Below are positions 48,081 to 61,453 of a stretch of DNA of 64,000 bases, piece after piece (within the stretch, counting starts at the first letter, position 1; every line of letters starts with the position of its first letter). The DNA is from Laguncularia racemosa (Eukaryota; Streptophyta; Magnoliopsida; Myrtales; Combretaceae), in contig JBBMOL010000024.1 in the NCBI GenBank assembly GCA_037954665.1, positions 3,509 through 67,508 on the forward strand, in the 5' to 3' direction. The notes beneath the pieces were generated by a model. That model had not been told where the DNA came from, did not search any database, and saw nothing but the letters and a program-made list of their open reading frames with translations. Position numbers and translations under genes: made by a program.

Positions 48081-49959
48081 GATAGTTCGCATTAGATGGA
48101 CATAGAATCTAATATGAATCGAATTAGGAAAATAAAAAAATTAAATTAGACTCGACGATACTTCTTTTTCACTTTTTGTTTTTTTCTTCAAAAAAAAAAG
48201 TTATAGATGACTTTAATATGTCTTTTATGATGATTAAACATACATAACTTTTTTTTTTTTTTTAGCATTGAATTAACTAAATTGTTGCTTGTCGGACTAA
48301 TATAGGTTGACAGTGGGGGTTTGTGTCAAACTTATTATCTGTGCACATATGAATACTAAGTATGGCGATGAGAGAGCATACTATGTAAGGGTCCAATCGA
48401 GAAATTGAACATGTAAAAAGAATGTCAACTATAGTAAATTTTTTAACAAGATATATGGTTGCATTGAAATCGATCCCATATAGTTCGGGTTGATATTCTA
48501 CATAAACGCCTTACTTACATTAGAAATGGAGTGATTTATAATTTGATGGCCATTAAAAATGATGATGATGTTGAAAATCTCATTGAAAGGATTGAAACTT
48601 TTTAAAAGGAGTGAAAACAAAAGTTGTATGCTATCATTTTTTAAGAATTAAGTGTCCTATCTAAATAGCACATATTCCAAGCTAACACTTCTATTCAGCT
48701 TGCATCACAAGGGAAACAGATGATGGTTGATTCGCCAGTGCCCTTTACATGTGATATGATCTCTATGCCTGTTTGCTTAAGCCTTGTGAGATTTACTTGT
48801 ATGATAACGAAAATTAAATTGATGAAGGCAAAAATCAAGTTCTCGAGGATCCTCGAGTTGATTATTGTGAGTTACACATTGATGAAGGTGTGGAAAATGA
48901 GGGGATTCTTGGAATGTTGTGACTAACATGTCGTGTCATACTCCACTGTCACCTGTAGTACATCCTCCAAATTCATTACATACCATGCAGGAACAGAAAG
49001 ACTTGCCCCCATCACTATGAACTAAGATGATCGAGAAAGCAGTTAGAGATTTGATTCCATTTTCAATACTAGTGGTGGAATGGCTACAAAACTTTCAAGA
49101 AACAGAAAATGAGAAGCATACTAGTTATGAATTTAAGAAGAGGACGAGATTTAATGCCAAAACCGATCTTATTCACATCGTTCAGATGCATTATATTAAA
49201 AATTAATGTAACTTTCACGTTTAAGAAAAGGGTAGTGTGTAGTCAATTTTTTGTACAAACCGGGGCAGTGGTGCTGAATGGAGGTTCGAGGCCAGCAAAA
49301 AATGATTTGTGGTTTTGATGTGAAGCCTGAGCTCAACTTGTCTGGCGTAGATGTAATAATAACTTTGTTACACAGCAGTTTCCACAACCTATGAGTTAAG
49401 AGGACTAGTAATTGTCCTATAACTCACGCACATCCTGCAATTATGAGCTTTGAATAGATTCCCACATGTCATTACCTTGAATCATCATGACGTTTATCTG
49501 GAGGTGGATAGGTCTGTAGTGCGTCAATGAAGGATGGCTTTTGATACTACATAGTTACTTAACGCACGTGTTGGATGCTTGCTGAGACATGCTTGATAAA
49601 TCGACGAGGCATTAGGTTGAATTTATTCATTCTCCATTTCTTTCATGCAATTTTGAGTACATTAACACTAATTCTTATTTATAGAACGATAAGTCGTATC
49701 AAGAGTCACACATTATTGACTTGAGTATCACAAATATATTTCCACTTAATAGAATGATACTTCACAGACTCTGTTATATGCCTATTAGTGATCATACGTT
49801 TCACTAAATGTTGATACAGAAACTTAACTTAGTTATATTGACTTATGGGGATAATTGGTGCAAATTGGATGACACTACATACACCATGTATGTGTAACAA
49901 GCATCATGCTCGTTTGGCATAGCTAGAGCCTAACCACCAAGTCAATCTTGATTATATTC
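48081..49959. other. Unannotated, possibly old retroelement interior
   Basis: Base composition is less AT-rich than its flanks, and short frames occur (48720-48926, 49109-49318), but none shows a known motif. It could be decayed internal sequence of the LTR-like element before it. Confidence 0.35.
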
Positions 49960-50690
49960 TATTATATTATGCACAATGATTATAATAATTTATTATATTA
50001 TAATTGCTAATTATTCATGATATATCGTTCTATTAACACTGTACTAATAATAAAATATCTAATATATATAATTATATTTAATTGCATTAATAATATAGTG
50101 TTTTATTTTCTCCTCTAGAAGATTATACATATTAATATAATATAAAACAGTACTAGTTAGTTGTTAATTATACTAAAATATATTATATTAATAATTTAAC
50201 ATCATATTAATATAAATTAATAATATATCACTTGATACATTAATTATATTGAATTAGTGAATAATAATTAAACATCCCAAGTTAAATAAGTACTTGTAAT
50301 AGTTTTCTATTATAACACTGCATAATTACTATATAATATAATATATTTGAAGTACTAATCTTATGATATCTCAATACTACATATCAATAATTTACAATAA
50401 ATTAGACTAATATTAGTAATAAATTATCAACATTTTATTTATTGTTATACTATATATTATTATTGATAAACATATGTGATATATAATAAGAAATATTTGC
50501 AATATATAATTGTATTAGTATTATATTAATAAGATAAGTTTAATTATATATTATTAATAATGCAATATATTACATATTAATCTTGCTTTGTTGTGACATA
50601 ATAATAATAATAATAAATCACTATTACATACACTATGACAATTAAATATACTATTTAATATTTTATTATGATATTATTATCTATATTATG
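49960..50690. repeat. Very AT-rich low-complexity tract
   Basis: About 730 bases are built almost only of short permutations of TAATAT, ATTAAT and TATTAT words, with hardly any G or C. No regular period could be set by eye. Such tracts are often matrix-attachment-like or decayed AT satellites. Confidence 0.8.
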
Positions 50691-51079
50691 TAAGGGGGAA
50701 TGATGGTTTTTGTATAATGTTTGAATTTATCAAATTAAGCCCTTCTTCTGAAAAAAGAACAATTTATTGAATTAGATAGTTATGCAATGATTTACAAAAT
50801 TTCACAAAAGAGAATCAACTCAAGTCATTTTTTCAATACTCATTCTTTTCTTTTTAGTTAATAATCCTAACTATTGGCTTATTCTCATGTCTTGAAATCT
50901 TAAGAGTAACAATAGCTCACCATGTATTCTATCTAAGTAAAATACACTAAAGCTTACTATATAAGAGTAGGATTTTTAGATATTTAATTTAAAGTGTAAC
51001 AAGTAGCATAGGAGTACTTATGATTCCAGATACTTTGGGGAATGAAAAGGGTTTGACCCTACTCAATAGGCGTCAAAGG
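50691..51079. other. Left flank of duplicated block B
   Basis: No gene is seen, and the sequence does not match the left flank of copy A, which helps set the block border at about 51080. Confidence 0.5.
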
Positions 51080-54000
51080 GCTATCATAGCATGTCTAGCT
51101 ACCATAACCAAAACCATATCCATCATATAAGTAATCTTGTTTGAGTGTTTGCTTCAAATAGTAGGCTTGTCATTATGTTGGCAATCCATTGCTACCCTCT
51201 ATACAAGACCCGTACCTATATGATATTCAATTGACTTCTCTCTACTTCCATGGCCACTTTACGCAAGTACTAACCCTATTGATTACTTGGCACACCACTT
51301 TTCTAGCCCACACACCTATCACTTCTTTTGTTATCCTTTGGATTGGGTAACCACGCACAAGTAATAGTATAGATACTTTAAATGGAATTCACATATTAAT
51401 TCATTTTAAGTTACTTAAATTCTAGCAAGTAGCTCATAGACTATCCTGTATCTAGAAATTGAAGACCATAACTTGAACGTCGATTAGAAGTCCTCTAACT
51501 TGATTAAGAAAACATAAGTAATTAAAAACACAATTACCTTTGATTAATATTAGTGTATGATTAATTAATTTAAACTAATTAAATTATATGTTGATTAAGT
51601 ATTATTAACCATTTAAGCCCCATGGCCTTGACTTAGAATTTTACTAAGTATAAGTCTATTAAACTTGTGGATCTATTAAGTATTTTTAAATTAAACCACT
51701 ATTTAAGTCCAATTATTAATTTAATTAATAAGTTCTAATTCTATTTAATTTTATTAATTAATTTGTGAACCGACTTAGTTAATTGAACCTATTCAAAGGT
51801 GGTAAACCAATTAGGAATAAGATTGAATTGAATAGAGATGACTTTTGGATTCAGTTCATCTTCAAGGGATTTGGTCCTAAATTATTTCAATATTGGAATT
51901 TAGTTAATTAATTAAGTTAATCTAAGTTGGAAACCGATTAAGATGAATCGATCTAGAGGAGAGTCGGTTTAATTGATATGAATTGAGATTAGACCAGTTC
52001 GGTTCTCTTTAGGGAAACACCTAGCCCATTTCCATTTAGGTCCATGTATTCCATTTCATTTTATAATCTATTAAAAAATGAATGTTATGTTGATCTTTAT
52101 GCCTATCTACCACTTATTAATAATAATTACTAATTAATCCCATAAGTCACTTTTAAGTCATTAGTTACCACAAACACTTTTGCATGCTTGTAATTACTCC
52201 CACAAAGATCAAACTCATTTTTCATAACAACTTTGATTCAAAATTTTAATTTGATTTTGAATGTTCTCATGAACATTTAAAGTCTAATTCAAGGAACTAA
52301 CATACTTTAACAACATCCATTAGCATAGCACACACCACAATGAATCAAACTATACCAAATCAAGAATATACTTCATTAAATTTTCTAGCATTGGATATCA
52401 TCATTAATTATCATGCAATTTCCATTAAATCTTCAAGAACATGCTAATTTATTGGAATCAATACTTTCCAAAAACATGCTAACTTAAATTATCCACAACT
52501 CATTTATTTTAACTCCAAGTTGAGTGAAACCAAAACCAAATTAATCTTAGCTACTTCCTCTATCTAATTTATCATTAAAACTCATAATTTGAACAATTTA
52601 AGTCTCCAAAAAATGCAGAAACAACCTATAAATGAACTTACTTCAATCCAATATAACTTGATCATTTCAACTCTAAATCAATTCAAATTAAAACCAAATT
52701 AATTCTGACTTCTTCCTAACTTTAAATTAACATCCAAACTTCATAATTTTATCAAATTAACATTCAAAATCATTAAGAACAACACAAAATGAACTGCTAC
52801 ATCTCTTGATCCAAAGCATATCCAAACTCATCCAATTCAACACCATTTTAATTATAACCTTTAAATCATTACTCCAAACCAATTTCTATCATTTACAAGT
52901 CTTCCAAAATTATCAAAATAATCTTTTTAAGTTCTCAAATACACATTTAATCACCAATCTCTTAGCTATAACATGTAATTATTCAATTCATTAATCTCTC
53001 TTATCTAGCATATTTCAATTAACAAACTACACAAACAATTATCTATTTCATACCATCAAATTACATGAATCAAACAAGAACATACCTATTTCCTTCATGA
53101 AACCCATAGCATAGCTATTTCTTCACTAATTAATCACTAGGATACATCTAAACTTCAATTAATTCAAAGATTGAACACTTAATTTATCACTTGAGTAACT
53201 AAGAACTTTTAATAATACCCAAACTTCAAGTATTTCCTCTAAACATCAAATTAACCTTCAAAAACCATAAATCAACCCTCAATATCTATATTGAACTTGT
53301 AGATCATAAGATACTCTTCAGCATATCTCTCAACTCCATTTGAATCTACTCTCCTTCAAGTTTACACGCCAACCCTATAGTTTCCACCTTGCAATTCAAC
53401 ATCAAAACACTTAATTATAGATTGGAAGATTCTAAACAATATATCTAAATTCTATTGCCTAAAACTTAAATTGAATTATTATTATTCTTATAATTTTAAC
53501 TATGTGTATGAATGTCACAACCAATTTTTGAGTCTTCACATAACTATTTGATCTCCACTTTTAAATCCTTGATTTATCAATTGAAACACTTAATCAGAGT
53601 TATAATTGATTGAATTTTAAAATTATTCTAGAAATTCAAAGATAATTTCGAAATCTCATTAAATAGAGCTTAGTTCTTGGCTTAAATCTTTTAAACCACT
53701 TGAATTAGTCCTTGATTCTTTAATTATGCCTTGCAAAAATAAAAAAACCTACTTAGCATTGTCTTGAAATTTCATGCCATGAAAGAAAGAGTGGAGAGCT
53801 CAACTTGATTCATTTTTTCAAATGCATTAATTTCTCTCTCTTTAACCCCACTAAGTTTATATAGTCTCACTAAACCACCCTTAGGTCATTATATTATCAA
53901 CTTACACCTACTAAACCTCTTTAGCTACTTAAGGCATGCGAGGATATTTTGATAACATGTTATTTAATTTAAGTTAAGGCATGTTATTTTTTATTTCCAT

Positions 54001-54883
54001 CTTATTGATATGCCCGTAAGTAAATAAGTTCTTTAATATCATTTTAGTAAATTTAGATTTAGAAATTAATTATGGCTAGGTGGAAAGAATTAATTAATTT
54101 TTTTTTATAATCCTAATAAATATCTTGATTAACTAGTTACCATCTTAAATCTTAGATTACACTTGTATGGTTAAACTGGTAATTTTAGATTCCAAATTTT
54201 TATTTTAAAACATAGATTGACTTTAGTTAATACCTTTGGATTGAATTAATGTCTTTGCTAACTTTAGTATATTCCAATGTCTTCACAACTTTAATTTAGA
54301 ATAAAATAAAGATATTTTTTTTTCTTTGTATTTTTCTAGATACATGGAAATACACTACCTTATATTTGCTTCATGTGTTTTGAGCTCCCCATTTTTCAAA
54401 TTGATATGTTAAATCCTAAATTTTCAAAAATGTGCTTTTAGAGTATATTTTACTATTTTTTCATTTGATAAAATAATTTAAAAAAAAAGTACATAAAAAA
54501 TAAATGCAAAATAGTCACGTAAAATTCTAAATGCATTTTCTTTTTTAAGATTTAGAGATTTGAATATATAGTTCCAAAGATACAAGTAGGGATGAGTGAG
54601 TAATCTCATTATACTCTACATCTTATAATACTCTAACGGATCAACTTGGTTGTTGGTAGGTATTGATTATTATAGGGTAGGTTTTTAATACAATTTTTTT
54701 GAAATATACTTGTATAGAATGGAGTACAGGTATGATGTCTAAATAAATTGTACTTACCCCATAACTTGTATTTTTAGATACATGGGGTACAAGATCTACA
54801 ATATTCTATACTCATCTTATAAAAATTATTAACTAATATTAATGAATTTAAAATAATATTATATTTTTGGTTATACAAGAAAA

Positions 54884-54922
<39 letters not shown>
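54884..54922 (+). repeat. (G)39 homopolymer
   Basis: Thirty-nine consecutive G residues follow AAGAAAA. The matching site in copy A (about 5798-5818) reads CGGGGGGTGGGGTGAGGTGG, a short G-rich stretch from which the tract may have grown. The tract could form G-quadruplex structures or be a sequencing or assembly error. Confidence 0.9.
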
Positions 54923-54923
<1 letters not shown>

Positions 54924-56333
54924 TTAAGAATTAAACATATAGGCTATAGTTCAAATTTACCATCCATAAGAAACGCTAAAGAATTTCTCACTTCATTTCT
55001 TTCACTTTTCTCTTATCTCATTTCTATTTTTTTTCCGCCTCTCTTATCTCAATGATTCTTGGCTATTATTATATTTTCCATTGAATGTTGTACATGTAAA
55101 CACACTATAATGTATTTGGAGTTGTATATTTTAAACAAGTAGGGTATACTTTTTAATAGATTACAAGGTTTATATATAGGTGGAGGATGTATCTTCTTTA
55201 TGATTGTGTTATTTTGTCACTTTGATTTTCTAGTGTTTGTTAATAATGTTTTATGAGGTACATTTTGTATCACCTTTCTAAATCATGGAGAGTGTGCCTT
55301 GATATGATTTTAATTAATAAGATGTTATGGAAACATCGATGGATTGAGGTTGTGGAAAATTTACTTCAAAATTTTAATATCATAGAAATGCAATTGAGAA
55401 ATTTCAAGTTTTATAGGGTAGGTTCTAAAGTAGTCCCATGGTGTCATAAAGTATGTTTCCATTTCAAAATTTAGGAACTTGTAAGTACATGGTGGGGTGC
55501 AAGTAGAGCTTATGTCCCACCTAGTACCCATCTTATACCTAATACAAGGATAAGATATGTGAGATGAACATAAGGAAGTACATTTACAACTTATGATACT
55601 TTTATCTTAAAAAAAAATACACTTTTAATCATCAACATTAACCTATTTTGCTATTTAAGTTCTTAAACTTTTTCTTTTATTCCATTTCAATCATTAATAT
55701 TTTTAAAACATTGCACAAATGAGATTTCCATTGAATTGATTATATTTTCCATCCATCTTGAGCATGTGTTTAACTTCTAATGGATCTTGGGGTAGATGAT
55801 TAAGGTGGTAGAGATTTGTACAATTTTTTCCAACCCTTTTTTCTTACTTTTATTTTTTGTATTTTTAATTAATTTTACTATACTATGTGATTAAATATAT
55901 TTAATTTTACATTTTATTATATTATGCAACAAATATATTTAATATTATCATTCTATTAAATTAATTATTTTTTTGAATAATTTGAAGCTAACACATGTTG
56001 TGGATGGGTGGAAAATTTATTGGATTTGATGAAAGTCTTATTTTTGTAAAGTTTTGAAAAGTTTAGGACTTAAATAGAAGGGGAAAAAAGTGCTTAAATA
56101 AAAAAAAGTAGGTCAATATTAAGGAGATCAAAATGTAGAGTTAGCTTGTGAATAAATAGTTGATGATATTATTCAATAGATAAAATATCAATGAACAATT
56201 GAAATCCATTCCAACTAATTTTTATAGATTTATACATAACTATATCAATAATTTATGGGCTAATGTCAAAATTAATCTTAAATTTTGAGTGTTTTTTTCA
56301 AATTTACAATTAAAATATAAGTTAATAATTGTC

Positions 56334-56351
56334 ATATATATATATATATAT
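56334..56351. repeat. (TA)n left of the Ty3-type element
   Basis: A TA dinucleotide run abuts the left LTR. A longer TA run (61410-61448) abuts the right LTR, so the element entered a TA microsatellite and the target duplication cannot be read exactly. Copy A has only a CA/TA run at the matching place (about 7878-7902). Confidence 0.85.
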
Positions 56352-57355
56352 TGATGTGCTCAAAACCAAGTTCAAGCACAATCAAATGACTCAATGAAAA
56401 CAAATCACAAATCAATTACAAAACCGGTCTAATTGGTTCACAACTTATGTGAAACCCCTTTGGAAATTTGATGGAAACCAAAGATCAAATGATGTAATTA
56501 CGATCCCTATTTGTAATCTTCACCAAATGACAACAAAATCAGTTGAGATCCACGTGAATTCAAATCAAAATGGAAGAATCAAAACCGTGATATCAACTCC
56601 TCCTTCAATTCCAATGCACGCCAACAATAAAAGGATATTGATTTCAAGTACTAAAAGAACAATTAATCTTAAACAAGATAATTGTTCACAAATTACATTC
56701 ACAAATATGTCCAAGAAACTTCAAATCCACCCTAGATATGACTCACTAGAGAAGAAATGAAAAACAACAAAGAAAGAAATCGATATGACTCACAATTTCC
56801 CCTTGTTACACTCGCCATAATTCTAATTCTTGGGTTAAAATTGATAAGAGGATTAGAACTAAGATGAACCCTAATTCTCACACGTGAAGTGCTAGTGTAT
56901 AATCTGCAAAATGACTTCTCAAACCCTATTCTAACCAAGTATTTATACTTGCTACTCCTAAGGTTAGAAAATGGTCAAAATTACAAGTTTGCCACTTTTA
57001 AGGTGGCTAGTCCTAAATGAAAATTACAAGGAAATGAAAGTGTCCTAAAACCAAATACAACCATAAATAGTTCATAAAACAATTACAAAGTACAAAATAT
57101 CATAAGTCTTCATGAACCAATGCCTCGGAATAGAAAACAATTGCAGTGGGTCTTTAATTGTCACTCTGAAAATGTTCTGTGTCCATTAACTGTTCTAGGA
57201 CATATTGGCATCCCATGGAGAATTATTATTATATTTGTAAGATTATTTCTCAAATATTTAGTAGAATAATAGACATAAAGTAAAATATGGGTGATTTAGA
57301 TCATCATCCAAATCGAGTTCTGAAAATGTCGATGGTGCAAAAAATTTTCCCATCA
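56352..57355 (-). repeat. 3' LTR of the Ty3-type element
   Basis: It is the same length as 60406-61409 and clearly homologous from end to end. It abuts a purine-rich stretch at 57356-57370 (minus-strand reading) that would serve as polypurine tract. Confidence 0.9.
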
Positions 57356-57479
57356 TCTCCTCGGGCTTCCGAAAGATTTGCCCTCAAATCTAGAGGGTCT
57401 TTTCCTGGACTGAAACCCAATGTTTGGAATGGCTTGTTGGCTGAAAATCTAGAAGAACTATATGTGCTTCTAACTAGTT

Positions 57480-59237
57480 TCTGGAAAGATCAAACCTTAG
57501 ACAGAGACAAAGGAGTCGATAAATTCCGAATACCATCCTTTTGAAACATGTAAGTGTTTTTGAACCCATCATGTAACACCTTTCTATCAAATAGCCATAG
57601 CCGACCCAGTAGTAAATGAAATGCATACATAAGAAGCACATCGCAGATAATCTCATCATTATACCGATCTCCTATACTGATTGGTACCATTGCTCGTTGT
57701 GTAACATGCAAACTACCTCGGTTGTCCAACCAATGCACTTTATATGGTTAGGATGAGAGCTAGTGGTTAATTATAAGTTCTCTACCAATGCAATAGATAT
57801 GAAATTAGTACAACTACCACTATCAATGAAAAACATACATAAGTTACCTCAAATCTGATAAGGTGTGTGGAATAGATTCTCCCTCTATATGTCCCTGGTA
57901 TATAGAGAAATAGTTGTATCCTAGTGTAACACATTAATGGGTAAGTATTTTCCTCCCTTTTTATCCCTATGTGTTTCAGCATGTTCATCATCATAATACT
58001 CCTATAAGGCTAAGGATAAATTTGTTGGCTCGACAGTATCTTCCTCATTATCTTCTTCGTTACCCTCCATGACGGTCATCACCCTTTTATTGGGACACTG
58101 TGTAGCTATATGTCCAAATCTCATGCATTTGAAACATTTAATCTGTCGCATCTTCCTACTGGTTGACCCTTGTACCATCTGCCCCAAATCAGATCCAACT
58201 ACCTCTTTGCCTTTCCTAGAAACATTTTTCTCATTTTCTGTAATAGGGATAAGTTCGTCTATAACCCTGAAATGCTCACTTGCTCCCTTCGACCCATCCA
58301 ACTAACCAACAACCCCCATGGGCTTTGAATTAGTGCTGGGCCTACTCCTAGTAACCTAGAATGAATAGGATTGCCTCTGTCTTTCCACTTTTAAGGCTAA
58401 CTATATAGCCTCATCAAGTTCACTATATCTCTGAAGCTCAACTACACAAGCTATCTCATACTTCAACCCAGATACAAAACGTGCGAGGGTTTGTTTAGGA
58501 GGTTCAACTGATCCACATCTGATCACTAGTGTCTCAAACTCTTGTACGTAGTCATCTACTGTTTTACCCCCCTGTCTCAGTGTCTAGAGATGCATAAATA
58601 ACTCATGCCTGTAGTGTTCTGGTACAAACCTCTTCCTCAAAACTGGTTTCATGTCTCTCTAAGTGTGTATTTCGGTCTCTCCATCCCTTCGCTTGCTAAT
58701 CACCATATTTTTCCACCACAAAGCGGCATACCCGGTGAACTCTGCAGCTACAAGATGTACCTTAGAGTCATCATCAATCTCATAACACTCAAAAAGACCA
58801 TCAACTTGGTCTTCCTAGTCTAGGTAATCATCGACGGAATCCCTACCATCAAATGAAGGCATCTGTAGCTTCACATACTCTAATCCTTGGGGTAGTCTAA
58901 ATTCCCTATCTGGGTATGGATTAACCCCAAAATTATCATCTCTGTCTTTCCTAAGAGCATGATAATCTCCTTCTACTCTTCTCCCCAAATTTCCTCTAAT
59001 TGCCCTTTCCCTCTGGACATCTTGAGGAGCTACTCTAGGTGGTTTCTAAAGGTTTACCACAGGTGGTGGTGGTAATGTCATCCTATCAATTCTTGTCGCT
59101 AATGTAGCAACAATTGTGGTAAGGTCCCGAAGTTGTTCATCTAGAGTTCTTCTACTTGTATTTTGACGACCTGGTCTGCTACCCACTTGGCTATTGGCCT
59201 AATTGCCAAGGCCCCCATTCACACTATCATTTGACAT
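57480..59237 (-). pseudogene. gag-protease frame of the Ty3-type element, broken by stops
   Basis: The frame opens at ATG 59237. It codes a retrotransposon gag (AAEFTGYAALWW, VDDYVQEFETLV, PPKQTLARFVSGL), then a CCHC knuckle, then at about 57830-57480 a retropepsin-like region with FFIDSGSCTNFIS and HLLLGRLWLFDRKVLHDGF (the last part in a shifted frame). Gag would package RNA into cytoplasmic particles and the protease would cut the polyprotein. From 59237 to 58002 the frame is never shifted, yet nine in-frame stops occur, every one TAG. Further stops (TAG, TGA, TAA) follow in the protease part. All fit C-to-T or G-to-A changes in CAG, TGG, CGA or CAA codons. No pol domains follow. Confidence 0.85.
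58095..58136 (-). other. CCHC zinc knuckle in gag
   Basis: CFKCMRFGHIATQC has the C-x2-C-x4-H-x4-C pattern with Gly before His, as in Ty3 gag nucleocapsids. Lys/Arg residues flank it. Confidence 0.92.
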
Positions 59238-60388
59238 GTTTGTGGATGAGATTTATTTGAAATACAAATGTAATCTCAAATAATTGTAGCACACTCCCTT
59301 CACTTCACCACGTCATAATAACACGTTTGGATAACAACACATACACTTGTACACCTACGGTGCAACAAGTCACCAATGCAACAAATACTTTTTATCACTT
59401 CAAGTATAGTAGAATAATTGAAGCACAAATAAATACTTCCAAGTAGTTAAGATATTGAATTCAACTAAGCAAGTGTTTAAGTAATAATACTCAATAACTT
59501 TCACACTTAAATGCTTATATTTGAATTTCAAACTTCACTACTTAACTTCCTTTATTAGCCATGGTTCACACTCACACTTGATCTTAATGTGCAGCACCTT
59601 ACTCCACACAACTCCACAAATTCACACCGCCACTCACACGACTATATACACACAACACTTCATGGTGCAACAATTTTTTTCTAAGTTCCACAAGTCACTC
59701 CTTCACAAGCAACTCCCACAGCAACAACACAAATGTCAACAATAACAAATACACTTCCACTTCCACGACAACAATAATAAATGGCAACAATAACAAATAC
59801 ACTTCCACTTCCACGGCAAGGATAATAAGATATTCTCCCACTTTCCACAATTTAATCTGCAACTTAACAATATGTAGCAATTCAAATTTGAATTTCAACC
59901 TCTTCACTAATTGCAAGCCTTCCTCAATTGGTAAGAAATGAATTTCAAATTCAAATAACACTCATTAACTCCCGCAACTTAATGGATGTGTTTGAATTCA
60001 AATGGATTCCTTACTACTCAACACAATGCAAATATGAAAAATACACTTACCCAATTCAGAATTTGCACAATGGAATTACAACAACAAACTTTACAAGCTT
60101 CTTCATGCAACAAGCTAGTCACGGCAAGAAAAGGCAATTTTTCAAGTTTAAAAAAATGTTGAATTAACAACTCTTCTATTCTCCTTCCCTTCCATGAAAA
60201 TAATCAATCATAAGAAGCTACAACAATCCTCCCAATCCAACTCCAACAAGTAGCAAATCAGAATTCCAATCAAGACAATTTTCGCAACTCAAAACTATAA
60301 TACACAATTTCGGTTCAAATATGAAGAACCCTAATTGAAGATGATAATCACGAAATTAACCAACACTTAATCCCTTCTTTCAACTTAT

Positions 60389-60400
60389 GCTCTGATACCA
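60389..60400 (-). promoter_or_regulatory. tRNA-Met primer binding site of the Ty3-type element
   Basis: The minus strand reads TGGTATCAGAGC, 5 bases inside the right-hand LTR. This fixes the element's orientation as minus. Confidence 0.88.
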
Positions 60401-60405
60401 AAAGA

Positions 60406-61403
60406 TGATGTGTTCAAAACCAAGTTCAAGCACAATCAAATGACTTAATGAAAATAAATCACAAATCAATTACAAAACCGGTCCAATTGGTTCACAACTC
60501 ACGTGAAACCCCTTTGGAAATTTGATGGAAACCAAAGATCAAATGATGTAATTGCGATCCCTATTTATAATCTTCACCAAATGACAAAAAAATCAGTTGA
60601 GATCCACGTGAATTCAAATCAAAATGGAAGAATCAAAACCATGATATCAACTCCCCCTTCAATTCTAATGCACGCCAACAATAAAAGGATATTGATTTCA
60701 AGTACTAAAAGAACAATTAATCTTAAACAAGACAATTGTTAACGAATTATATTCACAAATATGTCCAAGAAACTTCAAATCCACCTTAGATATGACTCAC
60801 TAGAGAAGAAATGAAAAACAACAAAGAAAGAAATCGATATGACTCACAATTTTCCCTTATTGCACTCGCCACAATTCTAATTCTTGGGTTGAAATTGATA
60901 AGAAGATTAGAATTAGGATGAACCCTAATTCTCACACGTGAAGTGCTAGTGTATAATCTGCAAAATGGCCTCCCAAACCCTATTCTAAGCAAGTATTTAT
61001 ACTTGCTACTCCTAGGGTTAGAAAATGGTCAAAATTACAAGTTTGCCACTTTTAAGGTGGCTAGTCCTAAATGAAAATTACAAGGAAATGAAAGTGTCCT
61101 AAAACCAAATACAACAAAAAATAGTTCATAAAACAATTACAAAGTACAAAATATCATAAGTCTTCATGAATCAATGCCTCAGAATAGAAAACAATCGCAA
61201 CGAGTCTTTGATTGTCACTTTGAAAATGTTATGTGTCCATCAACTGTTCTAAGACATATTGGCATCCCATGGAGAATTATTATTGTATTTGTAAGATTAT
61301 TTCTCAAATATTTATTAGAATAATAGACATAAAGTAAAATATGAGTAATTTGGATCATCATCCAAATCGAGTTCTGAAAATGTCGATGGTGCTAAAAATT
61401 TTC

Positions 61404-61409
<6 letters not shown>
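60406..61409 (-). repeat. 5' LTR of the Ty3-type element
   Basis: It is the partner of 56352-57355. On the minus strand transcription would start within this LTR. No clear TATA box was assigned. Confidence 0.88.

Positions 61410-61453
<44 letters not shown>

Larger units (their letters stand above)
56352..61409 (-). mobile_element. Ty3-type LTR element with gag-protease only
   Basis: Two direct 1004-bp LTRs (56352-57355 and 60406-61409) enclose about 3.05 kb. On the minus strand the LTR begins TGATGGGAAAATTTT and ends ACACATCA. A primer site for tRNA-Met follows 5 bases after the right-hand LTR, and a purine-rich stretch (CCCGAGGAGA) precedes the left-hand LTR. Inside are gag with a CCHC knuckle and an aspartic protease region, then a direct jump to the 3' LTR. 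Reverse transcriptase, RNase H and integrase are missing. The LTRs differ by roughly a dozen mostly C/T or G/A changes in their first 260 bases (hand count), so the insertion is not recent. It is absent from copy A. Confidence 0.9.

Noticed and set aside
56449..56760. 103-residue frame in the LTR and its repeat at 60503-60742
   Set aside because: It lies inside both LTRs on the strand opposite to the element, is broken in one copy and has no motif.
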